Source: Streptomyces halstedii (lineage in GTDB: Bacteria; Actinomycetota; Actinomycetes; Streptomycetales; Streptomycetaceae). From it: a stretch of 64,000 nt of DNA. Below are positions 1 to 9,856 of this stretch, in pieces (the first letter of the stretch is position 1; the number at the start of each line of letters is the position of its first letter). The stretch lies in the NCBI GenBank assembly GCA_000720535.1, contig JOAZ01000027.1, positions 20,938 to 84,937 on the forward strand, given 5' to 3'. The notes under the pieces were generated by a model. It saw only the letters and a program-made list of their open reading frames with translations. It was not told where the DNA came from and searched no databases. Position numbers and translations under genes: made by a program.

Positions 1-58
1 GCGCGCCACCGGCTGAGCCCGGTACGGCCGGGCCGCCCGCGACCGGAGGAGGACAGCA

Positions 59-90
59 AAAAGCCGGTCCACCGAGATGGACCGGCTTTT
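59..90. terminator. Bidirectional terminator downstream of rpmB
   Basis: A perfect 13-bp stem (59-71 with 78-90) encloses a 6-nt loop. It has a T run on either strand, so it can stop rpmB transcription leftwards and an upstream gene rightwards. A TGA at 14-16 may be the last codon of that upstream gene, but too little of it is present to identify. Confidence 0.85.
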
Positions 91-124
91 CGGGCAACCG
101 GAAGGCTGCGCTACGACGGGAACG

Positions 125-310
125 TCAGCGCGCGACCTTGCCGGCCTTGATGCACGAGGTGCAGACGTTGAGCCGCTTCGGCGTCCGACCGACCACGGCA
201 CGCACGCGCTGGATGTTGGGATTCCAGCGACGGGACGTACGGCGGTGCGAGTGCGAAATGCTGTTGCCGAAGCTCGGCCCCTTGCCGCAAACGTCGCAGT
301 TGGCAGCCAC
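125..310 (-). CDS. rpmB: 50S ribosomal protein L28, zinc-ribbon form
   Basis: A 61-residue protein matching bacterial L28 over its whole length: it begins [16 protein letters not shown], has the basic [11 protein letters not shown] segment, and ends with a CTSC pair. The two CxxC pairs (CDVC near residue 5 and CTSC near residue 52) mark the zinc-binding (C+) form; Streptomyces often also carries a cysteine-free paralogue used under zinc limitation. The GTG start at 310 has a GGAG ribosome site about six bases upstream. The gene is monocistronic, ends at the hairpin at 59-90, and is divergent from the DAK2 gene. L28 is part of the large subunit. Confidence 0.95.
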   Translation of the reverse strand: MAANCDVCGKGPSFGNSISHSHRRTSRRWNPNIQRVRAVVGRTPKRLNVCTSCIKAGKVAR

Positions 311-346
311 GGGTCACTCCAAAGACTTCAGGTGCACTTACAGTGA

Positions 347-364
347 ATTCCGGCGCGCCGGAAT
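347..364. promoter_or_regulatory. 18-bp perfect palindrome between rpmB and the DAK2 gene
   Basis: ATTCCGGCGCGCCGGAAT is a perfect inverted repeat 37-54 bases upstream of the rpmB start, in the divergent intergenic region 311-562. It could be an operator or, if transcribed, a hairpin in the rpmB leader. No binding protein is implied by the sequence alone. Confidence 0.4.
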
Positions 365-562
365 CATTGCTGAAGTGGCGGTACCGGAGGAATGGCCCGA
401 CTTTCGTCGGGCAACCGAAGCAGCATACAACGGCTGCTCCGGGGATACGAAACTACCATGGCTCACCGGTCCCCCCGCCCGCACCTGTCCCCGCCGGGAC
501 CGGGCCCTGGGACTACCCTGCGGTGCAGTCCAGCCCCCACGGCCGCTTCAAGGAGGACCCCG

Positions 563-2203
563 GTGCCGCAGCCCCCCGACGACCTGGACGCCGTCGCGGT
601 GCGCACCTGGTGCTCCCTCGCCCTGGACGCGCTGGGCCGGGAACGTGAGGCGATCGACGCCATCAACGTCTATCCCGTGGCGGACGGCGACACCGGCACC
701 AACCTCTACCTGACCGTGGAGTCCGCGGCGGCGGCCGTCGAAGCCGTCTTCGCCGCCCACGAGACCGGCACCACCGTCCCCGCCCCCGCCGACGTCGTAC
801 GCGCCATGGCGCACGGCGCGCTGATCGGGGCCCGGGGGAACTCCGGCACGATCCTGGCCCAGTTGCTGCGCGGGATGGCGGGGGTCCTGGCCGAGGCCGG
901 TGACGCGGACCACCTGCGCCGGGCGCTGGCCGAGGCCGCGGCCTCGGCCCGGCTGGCCGTCGCCCACCCCGTGGAGGGCACCGTGCTGACCGTCGCCACC
1001 GCGGCCGCCGAGGGAGCCGGGGCCGCGGAACCGGGCGCGGGCCTCACGGCGGTCGCCGCCGCCGCGTACGCAGGGGCGTGTACCGCGCTGGCCCGGACCC
1101 CCGAGCGGCTCGCAGTCCTCGGCCGGGCCGGTGTCGTGGACGCGGGCGGACAGGGACTGGTGACCGTCCTCGGCGCCCTCGTGGAGGCGGTCGGCGGGCG
1201 GGCCCCGGCCGGACCGGTCCTCAGGGCGCCCGGCGGGACGCCGCCCCTCACCGGCGCCTGCGCCGAGGCGGACCCGGAGGGCGGCCCCGCCTTCGAGGTG
1301 ATCTACCTGCTGGAGGCCTCCGACGAGGCCGTCGCCCGGCTCCGTACCCGGCTGGACGCGCTCGGTGACTGCCTGGTGGTGGTCGGCGGCGACGGACTCT
1401 GGAACGTCCACGTCCACGTGGACGACGCCGGGGCCGCCGTGGAGGCCGGAGTCGAGGCGGGCCGGCCCCACCGCATCCGGATCACCCACTTCGCGGCCGA
1501 CCGGATCCGGGCCCACCGCGAACCCGTCCACCGCGAACCGGCCCAGCGCGCGGTCGTCGTGGTCGTCCCCGGCGACGGGCTCCTGGGCCTGTGCGCCGAG
1601 GCCGGGGCGACCACCGTCCTCGCCCGCCCCGGCGAACCGCCCGCCAGCGGCGAACTCGTCGACGCGATCCGCCGCGCGCACGCCCGCGAGGTGGTCCTGC
1701 TGCCCAACGACGCCGAACTGCGCCACACCGCCGCGGCCGCCGCCGAACAGGCGCGGGCCGAGGGCGTCCGCGTCGCCCTGATCCCCACCCGGGCCGCCGT
1801 CCAGGGCATCGCCGCCCTCGCCGTCCACGAACCCGGCCGCGGCTTCGACGAGGACGTGGTCGCCATGACCGCCGCGGCCGGCGCCACCCGGTACGCCGAA
1901 CTCGCCGTCGCCGAACGGCAGTCGTGGACCACCGCCGGCATCTGCCAGGCCGGCGACGTCCTCGGCCTCATCGACGGCGACATCGCCGTCATCGGCGACG
2001 ACGTCACCGGCACGGCCCGCACCGTCCTGGACCGGATGCTGTCGGCCGGCGGCGAACTCGTCACCCTCGTCCTGGGCGAGGAGGTGCCGGACGCCCTGGC
2101 CGCGGTCCTGGAGGAGCACGTACGCGAGGGACACCTCGCCGTCGACACCGTGATCTACCGGGGCGGCCCCCGGACGGCACCCCTGCTGATCGGTGTGGAG
2201 TGA
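563..2203 (+). CDS. DAK2 domain (FakA/YloV-like) kinase-family protein
   Basis: A 546-residue protein. The N-terminal DhaL/DAK2 domain (about residues 10-200) carries the nucleotide/Mg motif NVYPVADGDTGTN and the GARGNSGTIL stretch typical of fatty-acid kinase FakA (YloV). A middle region and a C-terminal domain related to DAK phosphatase/DegV-type modules follow. FakA phosphorylates fatty acids bound to a FakB (DegV) partner; no fakB is present in this window, so the substrate is inferred. The GTG at 563 has AGGAGG six bases upstream; longer in-frame starts lack such a site. The position directly before recG is conserved in actinobacteria. A long antisense open frame over this gene is a GC artefact. 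Confidence 0.85.
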   Translation: MPQPPDDLDAVAVRTWCSLALDALGREREAIDAINVYPVADGDTGTNLYLTVESAAAAVEAVFAAHETGTTVPAPADVVRAMAHGALIGARGNSGTILAQLLRGMAGVLAEAGDADHLRRALAEAAASARLAVAHPVEGTVLTVATAAAEGAGAAEPGAGLTAVAAAAYAGACTALARTPERLAVLGRAGVVDAGGQGLVTVLGALVEAVGGRAPAGPVLRAPGGTPPLTGACAEADPEGGPAFEVIYLLEASDEAVARLRTRLDALGDCLVVVGGDGLWNVHVHVDDAGAAVEAGVEAGRPHRIRITHFAADRIRAHREPVHREPAQRAVVVVVPGDGLLGLCAEAGATTVLARPGEPPASGELVDAIRRAHAREVVLLPNDAELRHTAAAAAEQARAEGVRVALIPTRAAVQGIAALAVHEPGRGFDEDVVAMTAAAGATRYAELAVAERQSWTTAGICQAGDVLGLIDGDIAVIGDDVTGTARTVLDRMLSAGGELVTLVLGEEVPDALAAVLEEHVREGHLAVDTVIYRGGPRTAPLLIGVE

Positions 2204-2251
2204 GCGGTTCCCGCGAAGCCGTCACCGCGATTGTCGGTGCCGTGGTGTGCA

Positions 2252-4516
2252 ATGGAGCGCGTGTCTGCGTTCGATGAACCACTCAAGAAGCTGCTCGGCG
2301 GACCGACCGCGAAGGTGATGGCGGACCACCTCGACCTGCACACGGTCGGTGACCTCCTGCACCACTACCCGCGCCGGTACGAGGAGCGGGGGCGCCTCAC
2401 CGCGCTCACCGACCTCCCGCTGGACGAGCACGTGACGGTCGTCGCCCAGGTCGCCGACGCCCGGGTCATGACGTTCAACGGCGGCCGCGGCAGGCGCCTG
2501 GAGGTCACCCTCACCGACGGCAGCGGACGGCTCCAGCTGGTCTTCTTCGGGCACGGCGTCCACAAGCCGCACAAGGAACTGCTGCCGGGCCGCCGGGCGA
2601 TGTTCGCGGGCAAGGTCTCCGTGTTCAACCGCAAGCTCCAGCTCGCCCACCCGACCTACCAGCTCCTGGACGTCCGCGACGAGGACGAGGCGACCGAGGC
2701 CGCCGACGCCTTCGCCGGACAGCTGCTGCCGATCTACCCCGCCTGCAAGCAGCTCGACTCCTGGCGGCTCGCCAAGGCCGTGGACACCGTCCTGCCCAGC
2801 GCCGGGGAAGCGGTCGACCCGCTGCCGCCGTCCCTGCGCGACGGACGCGGCTTCGTCTCCCTGCCCGAGGCGCTGCTCAAGATCCACCGCCCGCACACCA
2901 AGGCGGACGTCGCCGCCGCGCGCGAGCGGCTGAAGTGGGACGAGGCCTTCGTCCTCCAGGTCGCCCTCGCCCGCCGCCGCCACTCCGACACCGAACTCCC
3001 GGCCACCGCCCGCCGGCCCGTGCCCGGCGGACTGCTCGACGCCTTCGACGCCGGGCTGCCCTTCACCCTCACCGACGGCCAGCGCACGGTCACCGACGAG
3101 ATCTTCCGCGACCTGGCCACCGAACACCCCATGCACCGGCTGCTCCAGGGCGAGGTGGGATCCGGCAAGACCCTGGTCGCCCTGCGCGCCATGCTGCGCG
3201 TCGTCGACGCGGGCGGCCAGACCGCGCTGCTCGCCCCCACCGAGGTCCTCGCCCAGCAGCACCACCGCTCGATCACCGAGATGATGGGCGAGCTGGCCGA
3301 GAACTGGGGGCTGTGGCGCGAAGCGCCTCTCGACGAGGGGCGGCGGCCGGGTGACGGGCGGGCGCTCGGCGGCTCGCACCGGGGCACCAAGGTGGTGCTG
3401 CTCACCGGCTCCATGGGCACCGCGGCCCGCCGACAGGCCCTGCTCGACCTGGTCACCGGCGAGGCCGGGATCGTCATCGGGACCCACGCGCTGATCGAGG
3501 ACAAGGTGAAGTTCCACGACCTCGGCCTGGTCGTCGTGGACGAGCAGCACCGATTCGGGGTGGAGCAGCGCGACGCGCTGCGCTCCAAGGGGAAGCAGCA
3601 GCCCCACCTCCTCGTCATGACCGCCACCCCCATCCCCCGTACGGTCGCGATGACGGTCTTCGGCGACCTGGAGACCTCCGTCCTGGACCAGCTCCCGGCC
3701 GGCCGCTCGCCCATCGCCAGCCATGTCGTCCCCGCCAAGGACAAGCCGCACTTCCTCGACCGGGCCTGGGAGCGGGTCCGCGAGGAGGCCGAGGGCGGTC
3801 ACCAGGCGTACGTCGTGTGCCCCCGCATCGGTGACGACACCGACGAGGCCGCGGAGAAGAAGGGCAAGAAGCGCGACGACGCCGCCGACGACGCCGAGAA
3901 GCGCCCGCCGCTCGCGGTCCTGGACATCGCCGCACAGCTCGCCCGGGGCCCGCTCGCCGGGCTGCGGGTCGAGGTGCTGCACGGCAGGATGCCCCCCGAC
4001 GAGAAGGACGACGTGATGCGCCGGTTCGCCGCCGGCCGGGTGGACGTCCTGGTCGCCACGACCGTCATCGAGGTCGGGGTGAACGTCCCCAACGCCACCG
4101 CCATGGTGATCATGGACGCGGACCGTTTCGGCGTCTCGCAACTGCACCAGCTGCGCGGACGCGTCGGACGCGGCTCCGCCCCCGGCCTCTGTCTCCTGGT
4201 CAGCGAGGCCCACGAGGCGAGCCCCGCCCGCGCCAGGCTCTCCGCCGTCGCCGCCACCCTCGACGGCTTCGAACTCTCCCGGATCGACCTCGAACAGCGC
4301 CGCGAGGGCGACGTCCTCGGCCAGGCCCAGTCCGGGGTCCGCTCCTCCCTGCGCGTGCTCAGCGTCATCGACGACGAGGAGGTCATCGCCGCCGCCCGCG
4401 AGGAGGCCGTCCGGATCGTCGCCGACGACCCCGCCCTGGAGCGGCTGCCGGAGCTGCGCACCGCCCTGGACGCCCTGCTCGACAAGGACCGGGAGGAGTA
4501 CCTCGACAAGGGCTGA
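2252..4516 (+). CDS. recG: ATP-dependent DNA helicase RecG
   Basis: A RecG of about 754 residues, which remodels stalled replication forks and Holliday junctions. The N-terminal wedge/OB domain ([10 protein letters not shown] motif) is followed by a superfamily 2 helicase core: Walker A GEVGSGKT near residue 300, DEQH box near 430, TATPIPRT near 457, then the second RecA lobe ending with the QLRGRVGRG motif. Two low-complexity insertions stand out: [13 protein letters not shown] after the TEVLAQQ motif, and a Lys/Asp-rich [16 protein letters not shown] in the second lobe. The ATG at 2252 ([13 protein letters not shown]) is preferred; 2231 and GTG 2261 are alternatives, and the ribosome site is weak for all. 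The gene starts 48 bases after the DAK2 stop. Confidence 0.95.
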   Translation: MERVSAFDEPLKKLLGGPTAKVMADHLDLHTVGDLLHHYPRRYEERGRLTALTDLPLDEHVTVVAQVADARVMTFNGGRGRRLEVTLTDGSGRLQLVFFGHGVHKPHKELLPGRRAMFAGKVSVFNRKLQLAHPTYQLLDVRDEDEATEAADAFAGQLLPIYPACKQLDSWRLAKAVDTVLPSAGEAVDPLPPSLRDGRGFVSLPEALLKIHRPHTKADVAAARERLKWDEAFVLQVALARRRHSDTELPATARRPVPGGLLDAFDAGLPFTLTDGQRTVTDEIFRDLATEHPMHRLLQGEVGSGKTLVALRAMLRVVDAGGQTALLAPTEVLAQQHHRSITEMMGELAENWGLWREAPLDEGRRPGDGRALGGSHRGTKVVLLTGSMGTAARRQALLDLVTGEAGIVIGTHALIEDKVKFHDLGLVVVDEQHRFGVEQRDALRSKGKQQPHLLVMTATPIPRTVAMTVFGDLETSVLDQLPAGRSPIASHVVPAKDKPHFLDRAWERVREEAEGGHQAYVVCPRIGDDTDEAAEKKGKKRDDAADDAEKRPPLAVLDIAAQLARGPLAGLRVEVLHGRMPPDEKDDVMRRFAAGRVDVLVATTVIEVGVNVPNATAMVIMDADRFGVSQLHQLRGRVGRGSAPGLCLLVSEAHEASPARARLSAVAATLDGFELSRIDLEQRREGDVLGQAQSGVRSSLRVLSVIDDEEVIAAAREEAVRIVADDPALERLPELRTALDALLDKDREEYLDKG

Positions 4517-4677
4517 CCGGCGCCGCGCGGGGTGTCCCGTCCCACGGGCCGGCCGGCGCGGCGGGACGCTCCCGCGAGGGGCGACCGGCGCCCGGGCGGA
4601 CCCGACGCCATATCGTGGGAGCACGGCGCGCGTCCCACCCCTGCGCGCCGCCCGCGACCCCCGAGGACCAGACACCC

Positions 4678-5262
4678 ATGACCCGCGTGATCGCAGGTGT
4701 GGCCGGCGGACGCCGCCTGGCCGTCCCGCCCGGCACCGGCACCCGCCCCACCTCCGACCGGGCACGCGAAGGCCTCTTCTCCACCTGGGAGGCGCTCCTG
4801 GGCACCCTCGACGGCGTCCGCGTCGCCGACCTCTACGCGGGCTCCGGCGCCGTGGGTCTCGAAGCGCTCTCCCGGGGAGCCGCGCACGTCCTGCTCGTCG
4901 AGGCCGACGCCAGGGCCGCGCGCACCGTCCGGGAGAACGTCCGCGCCCTCGGGCTGCCGGGCGCCGAGGTGCGTACCGGCACAGCGGAACAGACCGTGAC
5001 GGGACCGGCGCCCGCGGACCCCTACGGCGCGGTCTTCCTGGACCCGCCGTACGCCGTCACCGACGACGATCTTCGCGAGATCCTGCTCACACTCCGTGCC
5101 CAGGGGTGGCTCACGGGCGACGCCCTCGTCACCGTGGAACGGAGCACCAGAGGCGGAGAATTCGCCTGGCCCGAAGGATTCGATCCCCTGCGGGCCCGCC
5201 GTTACGGCGAGGCGACGTTTTGGTACGGTCGCGCCGCCTCTACGTGCGAAGACGCACGATGA
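4678..5262 (+). CDS. rsmD: 16S rRNA (guanine966-N2)-methyltransferase RsmD
   Basis: A 194-residue class I SAM-dependent methyltransferase. It begins [14 protein letters not shown], has the [13 protein letters not shown] segment characteristic of RsmD, the SAM-binding [18 protein letters not shown] loop, and the catalytic DPPY motif. It methylates G966 of 16S rRNA during 30S assembly. The ATG at 4678 agrees with the family N terminus. The stop TGA (5260-5262) overlaps an in-frame ATG of the next gene, and rsmD-coaD is a widespread pair, so the two are probably cotranscribed. Confidence 0.94.
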   Translation: MTRVIAGVAGGRRLAVPPGTGTRPTSDRAREGLFSTWEALLGTLDGVRVADLYAGSGAVGLEALSRGAAHVLLVEADARAARTVRENVRALGLPGAEVRTGTAEQTVTGPAPADPYGAVFLDPPYAVTDDDLREILLTLRAQGWLTGDALVTVERSTRGGEFAWPEGFDPLRARRYGEATFWYGRAASTCEDAR

Positions 5263-5288
5263 CCGCACCGGAGAGCGAGGGAACCACG

Positions 5289-5768
5289 TTGCGCCGCGCC
5301 GTCTGTCCCGGGTCGTTCGACCCCATCACCAACGGACATCTCGACATCATCGGTCGGGCCTCGAAGCTGTACGACGTCGTGCACGTCGCCGTGATGATCA
5401 ACCAGTCCAAGAAGGGGCTGTTCACGGTGGACGAGCGGATCGACCTGATCCGCGAGGTCACGGCCGACTTCGGCAACGTCCAGGTCGAGTCCTTCCACGG
5501 CCTGCTGGTCGACTTCTGCAAGGAGCGCGACATCCCGGCGATCGTGAAGGGCCTGCGGGCCGTCAGCGACTTCGACTACGAGTTGCAGATGGCCCAGATG
5601 AACAACGGGCTCTCCGGCGTCGAGACGCTCTTCGTGCCGACGAACCCGACGTACAGCTTCCTGTCGTCCTCGCTGGTCAAGGAGGTCGCCACCTGGGGCG
5701 GGGACGTGTCGCACCTGCTGCCGCCGACCGTCCACCAGGCCCTGGCGGAACGGATCCGCCGCCCGTGA
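5289..5768 (+). CDS. coaD: Phosphopantetheine adenylyltransferase (coenzyme A synthesis)
   Basis: CoaD converts 4'-phosphopantetheine and ATP to dephospho-CoA. The nucleotidyltransferase motif [16 protein letters not shown] is at the N terminus, with [12 protein letters not shown] in the middle and the [11 protein letters not shown] signature near the C terminus. The TTG at 5289 gives 159 residues, the usual family length, and has GAGGG seven bases upstream. The alternative ATG at 5259 overlaps the rsmD stop and adds ten residues, so translation coupled to rsmD is possible. Confidence 0.93.
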   Translation: MRRAVCPGSFDPITNGHLDIIGRASKLYDVVHVAVMINQSKKGLFTVDERIDLIREVTADFGNVQVESFHGLLVDFCKERDIPAIVKGLRAVSDFDYELQMAQMNNGLSGVETLFVPTNPTYSFLSSSLVKEVATWGGDVSHLLPPTVHQALAERIRRP

Positions 5769-5865
5769 GTTGCTGACGGGTCGTCACCAGGTGTCGGACG
5801 GGAGGCCACTGGCCTTACAGTCGTCCCGTCCGTCTCCAACAGCAGCAGAGAGTGGCGAGCACACG

Positions 5866-7047
5866 GTGGACGTGCAGAAGAAGCTCGACGAGATCGTCGA
5901 AACGGTCGGGAACGCCCGCTCCATGCCCATGTCGGCTTCCTGCGTGGTCAACCGCGCCGAGCTGCTCGCGTTGCTCGAAGAGGTGCGCGACGCCCTGCCC
6001 AACTCGCTCGCGCACGCCCAGGAGGTCCTCGGAGGCCGCGAGCAGGTCGTCGAGGAGGCCCGGCAGGAGGCGGGACGGATCATCGAGTCCGCCCGCGCCG
6101 AGCGCGAGTCGCTGATCGCCGGCACGGAGGTCGCCCGGCGCTCCCAGGCCGAGGCCGACCGCATCCTGAGCGAGGCCCGCCGGGAGGCCGAGGAGGTCCG
6201 CGGCGAGGCCGACGAGTACGTCGACAGCAAGCTCGCCAACTTCGAGGTCGTCCTCACCAAGACCATCGGCTCCGTCGACCGGGGACGCGAGAAGCTGCTG
6301 GGCCGCGGCGAGGGGACCGACCCCCAGGGCTACGAGGACCCGGACTACGCCGAGGCCCCCGAGCGCAGCGGCGACCCCGAGACCCTCAGGCGGCGCGCCG
6401 ACGAGTACGTCGACGCCAAGTTCGGCGCCTTCGAGGCCGTCCTGGCCAAGACCCTGGAAGCCGTCGGCCGCGGCCGGCAGAAGCTGCACGGCCGGGTCGC
6501 CACCGACGAGCTGGGCGCGCACATGGCGGCCCAGGACGCGGCGGGCGGACAGCTCCACACCAGCGACGAGGACCACTGGGCCGGACTGGCCGAGCTGGCC
6601 GCCCCGCAGCAGCAGGCCCCGCAGCAGCAGCCCGTGTACACGGAGCCCGCGCGGCAGGACTACGCGCCGACGGCCGGCTACCAGGATCCCGCGCAGTCCG
6701 GCTTCCAGGGGTCCCAGGACCCGGCGCAGTCCGGTTTCCAGGGGGCCCAGGACCCCGCGCAGTCCGGCTTCGCGGCCCAGGCCCCGCAGGAGGCCCCGTA
6801 CGCGCAGACCTACGCCTACCAGGACCAGCCGCTCCAGCCGGACGGCTACGGCTACCAGACCCAGCCCGACCCGTACGGCTACCAGTCCCAGCCCCAGGGC
6901 TACGACCCGAACCAGCAGGACTACGGCTGGGCCCCGCAGCCCCAGGCCCCCGCCCCGCAGGGCGACGGCGCGCTCGACGAGACCAGCCTCTTCGACACGA
7001 GCATGATCGACCTGGAGCAGCTGCGCCGCTACGAACAGGGGCGCTGA
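5866..7047 (+). CDS. Coiled-coil DivIVA/ATP-synthase-B-like protein with a Tyr/Gln/Pro-rich tail
   Basis: A protein of about 393 residues from GTG 5866 (VDVQKKLDEIVE). The first half is long charged coiled coil of the type annotated as cell division initiation or ATP synthase F0 subunit B-like in Streptomyces. A segment starting ADEYVDSKLANFE (about nt 6208-6306) is repeated as ADEYVDAKFGAFE (about 6400-6498), an internal duplication. The C-terminal ~140 residues are low complexity: a run of glutamines and prolines, three 11-residue repeats of the QDPAQSGFQG type, then Tyr-Gly-Tyr-Gln-rich sequence ending in the acidic LFDTSMIDLEQLRRYEQGR. The conserved end suggests a docking motif. No catalytic motif is visible. 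It lies between coaD and the DUF177-rpmF operon. The function is unknown; a polar-growth scaffold is a guess from family resemblance. Confidence 0.75.
   Translation: MDVQKKLDEIVETVGNARSMPMSASCVVNRAELLALLEEVRDALPNSLAHAQEVLGGREQVVEEARQEAGRIIESARAERESLIAGTEVARRSQAEADRILSEARREAEEVRGEADEYVDSKLANFEVVLTKTIGSVDRGREKLLGRGEGTDPQGYEDPDYAEAPERSGDPETLRRRADEYVDAKFGAFEAVLAKTLEAVGRGRQKLHGRVATDELGAHMAAQDAAGGQLHTSDEDHWAGLAELAAPQQQAPQQQPVYTEPARQDYAPTAGYQDPAQSGFQGSQDPAQSGFQGAQDPAQSGFAAQAPQEAPYAQTYAYQDQPLQPDGYGYQTQPDPYGYQSQPQGYDPNQQDYGWAPQPQAPAPQGDGALDETSLFDTSMIDLEQLRRYEQGR
6682..6780 (+). repeat. 33-bp in-frame tandem repeat, three copies
   Basis: Copies start at 6682, 6715 and 6748 and each encodes an 11-residue QDPAQSGFQG-type unit in the tail of the coiled-coil protein. 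Copies differ mainly at third codon positions, and the last one diverges at its end. Copy number is likely variable between strains. Confidence 0.8.
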
Positions 7048-7078
7048 GCCGGCCGGGCCGCCGCCCGGAAGGACCGGA

Positions 7079-7108
7079 TTGGGAGCTGAGCGGTGCGTCC
7101 AGTATCCT
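7079..7108 (+). promoter_or_regulatory. Candidate vegetative promoter of the DUF177-rpmF-rnc operon
   Basis: TTGGGA (7079-7084) and TATCCT (7103-7108) are separated by 18 bases, an acceptable match to the HrdB consensus, in the 173-base gap before the DUF177 gene. Confidence 0.35.
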
Positions 7109-7220
7109 GGCTCCTCGGTCGCGCGTATGTACGTGATCCAGGCTGCCCGCTTCCCCTCGGGGGCGGGGCGGTCCTCCCGAAGCCGCACATCGCACATGAT
7201 TCTCGAAAGCAGGAGAAGCC

Positions 7221-7856
7221 CTGAACGGTCACCTCGACCACCGCAACCCCCTCGTGTTCGACACGCGCGAGCTGGGTCGGCGTCCCGGTGCCATGAAGCG
7301 GCTGACCCGGACGGTGGAAGCGCCGCAGGACCTCGGTATCGACGGGGTCGTCGGTGTGCCGGAGAAGGCGCCCCTGGTGCTGGACCTCCGCCTCGAATCG
7401 GTCATGGAGGGGGTGCTCGTCACGGGCACCGCCCGTGCGACGGCCGAAGGGGAGTGCGTAAGGTGTCTGGAGCCGCTGGCCCTGGAGGTCGAAGCGGACT
7501 TCCAGGAGATGTTCTCGTACCCTGACGCCGACGACCGGAGCCGCAGCGCGGATCCGGTCGACGACGCCGAGGACGACGAGGACAGGTTCTTTCTCGAGGA
7601 CGGTTTGTTCGACCTCGAAACCGTGCTGCGTGACGCGGTGGTGCTCGCACTGCCGTTGCAGCCGGTGTGCAAGGAGACCTGTGCCGGTCTGTGTTCCGAA
7701 TGCGGGATCAGGCTGGACGAGAATCCGGGCCACCACCACGATGCCGTCGACATCCGTTGGGCGGCACTGCAAGGACTCGCCGACACCGTTCAGGACGGCG
7801 AGAAGGACAACATGGGCGGCGCCGAACCTGGCGTCGACGAGAAGCAGGAGAAGTAG
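7221..7856 (+). CDS. DUF177 (YceD-family) protein, probable 23S rRNA accumulation factor
   Basis: A DUF177/YceD protein of about 211 residues, the family almost always found directly upstream of rpmF and linked in other bacteria and plants to 23S rRNA accumulation. The conserved [17 protein letters not shown] start, a [10 protein letters not shown] segment and a cysteine-rich [13 protein letters not shown] segment are visible. The conserved N terminus begins before the first GTG (7254). The only upstream start candidate in frame before a stop at 7197-7199 is CTG 7221, which follows AGGAGA by four bases, so a rare CTG start is inferred. The gene ends two bases before the rpmF start. Confidence 0.85.
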   Translation: MNGHLDHRNPLVFDTRELGRRPGAMKRLTRTVEAPQDLGIDGVVGVPEKAPLVLDLRLESVMEGVLVTGTARATAEGECVRCLEPLALEVEADFQEMFSYPDADDRSRSADPVDDAEDDEDRFFLEDGLFDLETVLRDAVVLALPLQPVCKETCAGLCSECGIRLDENPGHHHDAVDIRWAALQGLADTVQDGEKDNMGGAEPGVDEKQEK

Positions 7857-7858
7857 CC

Positions 7859-8032
7859 GTGGCTGTTCCGAAGCGGAAGATGTCGCGCAGCAACACGCGC
7901 CACCGCCGGTCGCAGTGGAAGGCTGCGGTCCCCACCCTGGTTTCGTGCGAGCGTTGCCAGGAGCCGAAGCTGCAGCACATCGCGTGCCCGAGCTGCGGCA
8001 CCTACAACAAGCGCCAGGTCCTCGAGGTCTGA
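7859..8032 (+). CDS. rpmF: 50S ribosomal protein L32
   Basis: A 57-residue L32 beginning [21 protein letters not shown], with two cysteine pairs (CERC and CPSC) that form a zinc ribbon. GTG start at 7859, two bases after the DUF177 stop, with a ribosome site inside that gene (GCAGGAG). It is followed after 19 bases by rnc, the usual DUF177-rpmF-rnc arrangement. Confidence 0.95.
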   Translation: MAVPKRKMSRSNTRHRRSQWKAAVPTLVSCERCQEPKLQHIACPSCGTYNKRQVLEV

Positions 8033-8051
8033 GCGGCTGGTGAGAGGCCCG

Positions 8052-8876
8052 ATGTCTGAGTTGTCCAGCGCCAAGAAGCAGGCAGACAACATCAACACAG
8101 CCTCGTCCCACACGCTTCTGGAAGGGCGGCTCGGGTATCACCTCGAGTCCGCCCTTCTGGTGCGTGCGCTGACCCACCGTTCGTACGCGTACGAGAACGG
8201 CGGTCTGCCCACCAACGAGCGGCTGGAGTTCCTCGGGGACTCGGTGCTCGGCCTGGTGGTCACGGACACGCTGTACCGGACCCACCCCGACCTGCCCGAA
8301 GGCCAGCTGGCCAAGTTGCGGGCCGCGGTGGTCAATTCGCGTGCGCTTGCGGAGGTGGGCCGCGGGCTCGACCTCGGCTCCTTCATCCGGCTCGGCCGCG
8401 GTGAAGAGGGCACGGGGGGCCGGGACAAGGCTTCCATCCTCGCCGACACCCTCGAAGCGGTGATCGGCGCCGTCTATCTCGACCAGGGCCTCGACGCGGC
8501 CTCGGAGCTGGTGCACCGGCTCTTCGACCCGTTGATCGACAGGTCCTCCAACCTCGGGGCCGGCCTGGACTGGAAGACCAGTCTCCAGGAACTCACCGCG
8601 AGCGAGAGCCTCGGCGTGCCCGAGTACCTCGTCACGGAGACCGGCCCGGACCACGAGAAGACCTTCACTGCTGCCGCTCGCGTCGGTGGTGTCTCGTACG
8701 GCACCGGCACCGGCCGTAGCAAGAAGGAAGCGGAGCAGCAGGCGGCCGAGTCCGCCTGGCGCGAGATCAGCGCCGCCGCCGAGGCGCGGGAGGCGGCGGC
8801 GAAGTCCGCCGCCGGGGCAGGGGCCGCCGACACCCCTGCCGCGGACCCGTCGCACACGGACGCCGCTCCGGCCTGA
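8052..8876 (+). CDS. rnc: Ribonuclease III
   Basis: A 274-residue RNase III that cuts double-stranded RNA in rRNA processing and mRNA turnover. The endonuclease domain carries the signature [15 protein letters not shown] near residue 55 and the second metal-binding region [17 protein letters not shown]-terminal double-stranded RNA-binding domain (about 175-245) contains [16 protein letters not shown], followed by an Ala-rich tail. In S. coelicolor this enzyme is AbsB, a global regulator of antibiotic synthesis. ATG 8052 is preferred over GTG 8040 because AGAGG lies just upstream. Last gene of the DUF177-rpmF-rnc operon; a terminator follows at 8886. Confidence 0.95.
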   Translation: MSELSSAKKQADNINTASSHTLLEGRLGYHLESALLVRALTHRSYAYENGGLPTNERLEFLGDSVLGLVVTDTLYRTHPDLPEGQLAKLRAAVVNSRALAEVGRGLDLGSFIRLGRGEEGTGGRDKASILADTLEAVIGAVYLDQGLDAASELVHRLFDPLIDRSSNLGAGLDWKTSLQELTASESLGVPEYLVTETGPDHEKTFTAAARVGGVSYGTGTGRSKKEAEQQAAESAWREISAAAEAREAAAKSAAGAGAADTPAADPSHTDAAPA

Positions 8877-8885
8877 CCCTGGTGG

Positions 8886-8918
8886 AAGCCCCCCGGTGCC
8901 TCGTGCGCCGGGGGGTTT
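8886..8918 (+). terminator. Terminator after rnc
   Basis: CCCCCCGG (8889-8896) pairs with CCGGGGGG (8908-8915) around an 11-nt loop, extended by A-T and G-T pairs and followed by a short T run. The hairpin separates rnc from mutM. Confidence 0.7.
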
Positions 8919-8952
8919 CGCTGTCCCGATCCTGTTCCCGAGGAGCACCGCG

Positions 8953-9810
8953 ATGCCCGAACTGCCCGAGGTCGAAGTCGTCCGCAGGGGGCTGGAGCGC
9001 TGGGTCTCCGGGCGCACGGTCGAGGACGTGGACGTCCTGCACCCGCGCGCCGTCCGCCGGCACCTCGCGGGCGGCACCGATTTCGCGGCCCGGCTCACGG
9101 GCCTGCGCTTCGGGACCGCGATGCGGCGCGGCAAGTACCTGTGGATCCCGCTGGACGAGGTGTCCGCCTCACTGCTCGGCCACCTCGGCATGAGCGGCCA
9201 GCTGCTCGTCCAGCCGTCCGACGCCCCGGACGAGAAGCACCTGCGGATCCGGGTCCGCTTCGCCGACGACCTCGGCACCGAGATGCGCTTCGTCGACCAG
9301 CGGACCTTCGGCGGCCTCTCGCTCCACGACAACACCCCGGACGGTCTGCCCGACGTCATCGCGCACATCGCCCGCGACCCCCTGGACCCGGCCTTCGACG
9401 ACGCCGCGTTCCACACGGCGCTGCGCCTGCGCCGTACGACGATCAAGCGCGCGCTGCTCGACCAGTCCCTGATCAGCGGGGTCGGCAACATCTACGCGGA
9501 CGAGGCGCTGTGGCGTGCCGGAATCCACTACGAGCGGCCGACCGCGTCCTTCACCCGGCCGAGGACGGCGGAGCTGCTGGGCCACGTCCGGGCCGTGATG
9601 CGCGAGGCCCTCGACCAGGGCGGCACCAGCTTCGACAGCCTGTACGTCAACGTGAACGGCCAGTCCGGCTACTTCGACCGGTCGCTGGACGCCTACGGGC
9701 GCGAGGACGAGCCCTGCCACCGCTGCGGGACGCCGATCCGGCGCCGGCCGTGGATGAACCGCTCCAGCTACTTCTGCCCGCGCTGCCAGCGCCCGCCCCG
9801 CCCGGCCTGA
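8953..9810 (+). CDS. mutM: Formamidopyrimidine-DNA glycosylase (Fpg/MutM)
   Basis: A 285-residue bifunctional glycosylase/AP lyase that removes 8-oxoguanine and formamidopyrimidines. It starts [15 protein letters not shown], so the catalytic Pro2 and Glu3 are present; the KYLW segment supplies the conserved Lys, the H2TH region has [12 protein letters not shown], and a C-terminal zinc finger has cysteines in CHRCG and CPRCQ. ATG 8953 has GGAG at the correct spacing and fits the invariant N terminus. It lies downstream of the rnc terminator and is convergent with the CAP-protein gene. Confidence 0.95.
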   Translation: MPELPEVEVVRRGLERWVSGRTVEDVDVLHPRAVRRHLAGGTDFAARLTGLRFGTAMRRGKYLWIPLDEVSASLLGHLGMSGQLLVQPSDAPDEKHLRIRVRFADDLGTEMRFVDQRTFGGLSLHDNTPDGLPDVIAHIARDPLDPAFDDAAFHTALRLRRTTIKRALLDQSLISGVGNIYADEALWRAGIHYERPTASFTRPRTAELLGHVRAVMREALDQGGTSFDSLYVNVNGQSGYFDRSLDAYGREDEPCHRCGTPIRRRPWMNRSSYFCPRCQRPPRPA

Positions 9811-9856
9811 CCGGCCGGCAGGGCCGGGGATCCCGGGCCCGCCGGGGGCGTCCGGC

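Noticed and set aside
548-2134. Long minus-strand open frame over the DAK2 gene
   Set aside because: Antisense GC artefact: Asp/Gly/Val-rich, no family features, and covered by a well-supported plus-strand gene.
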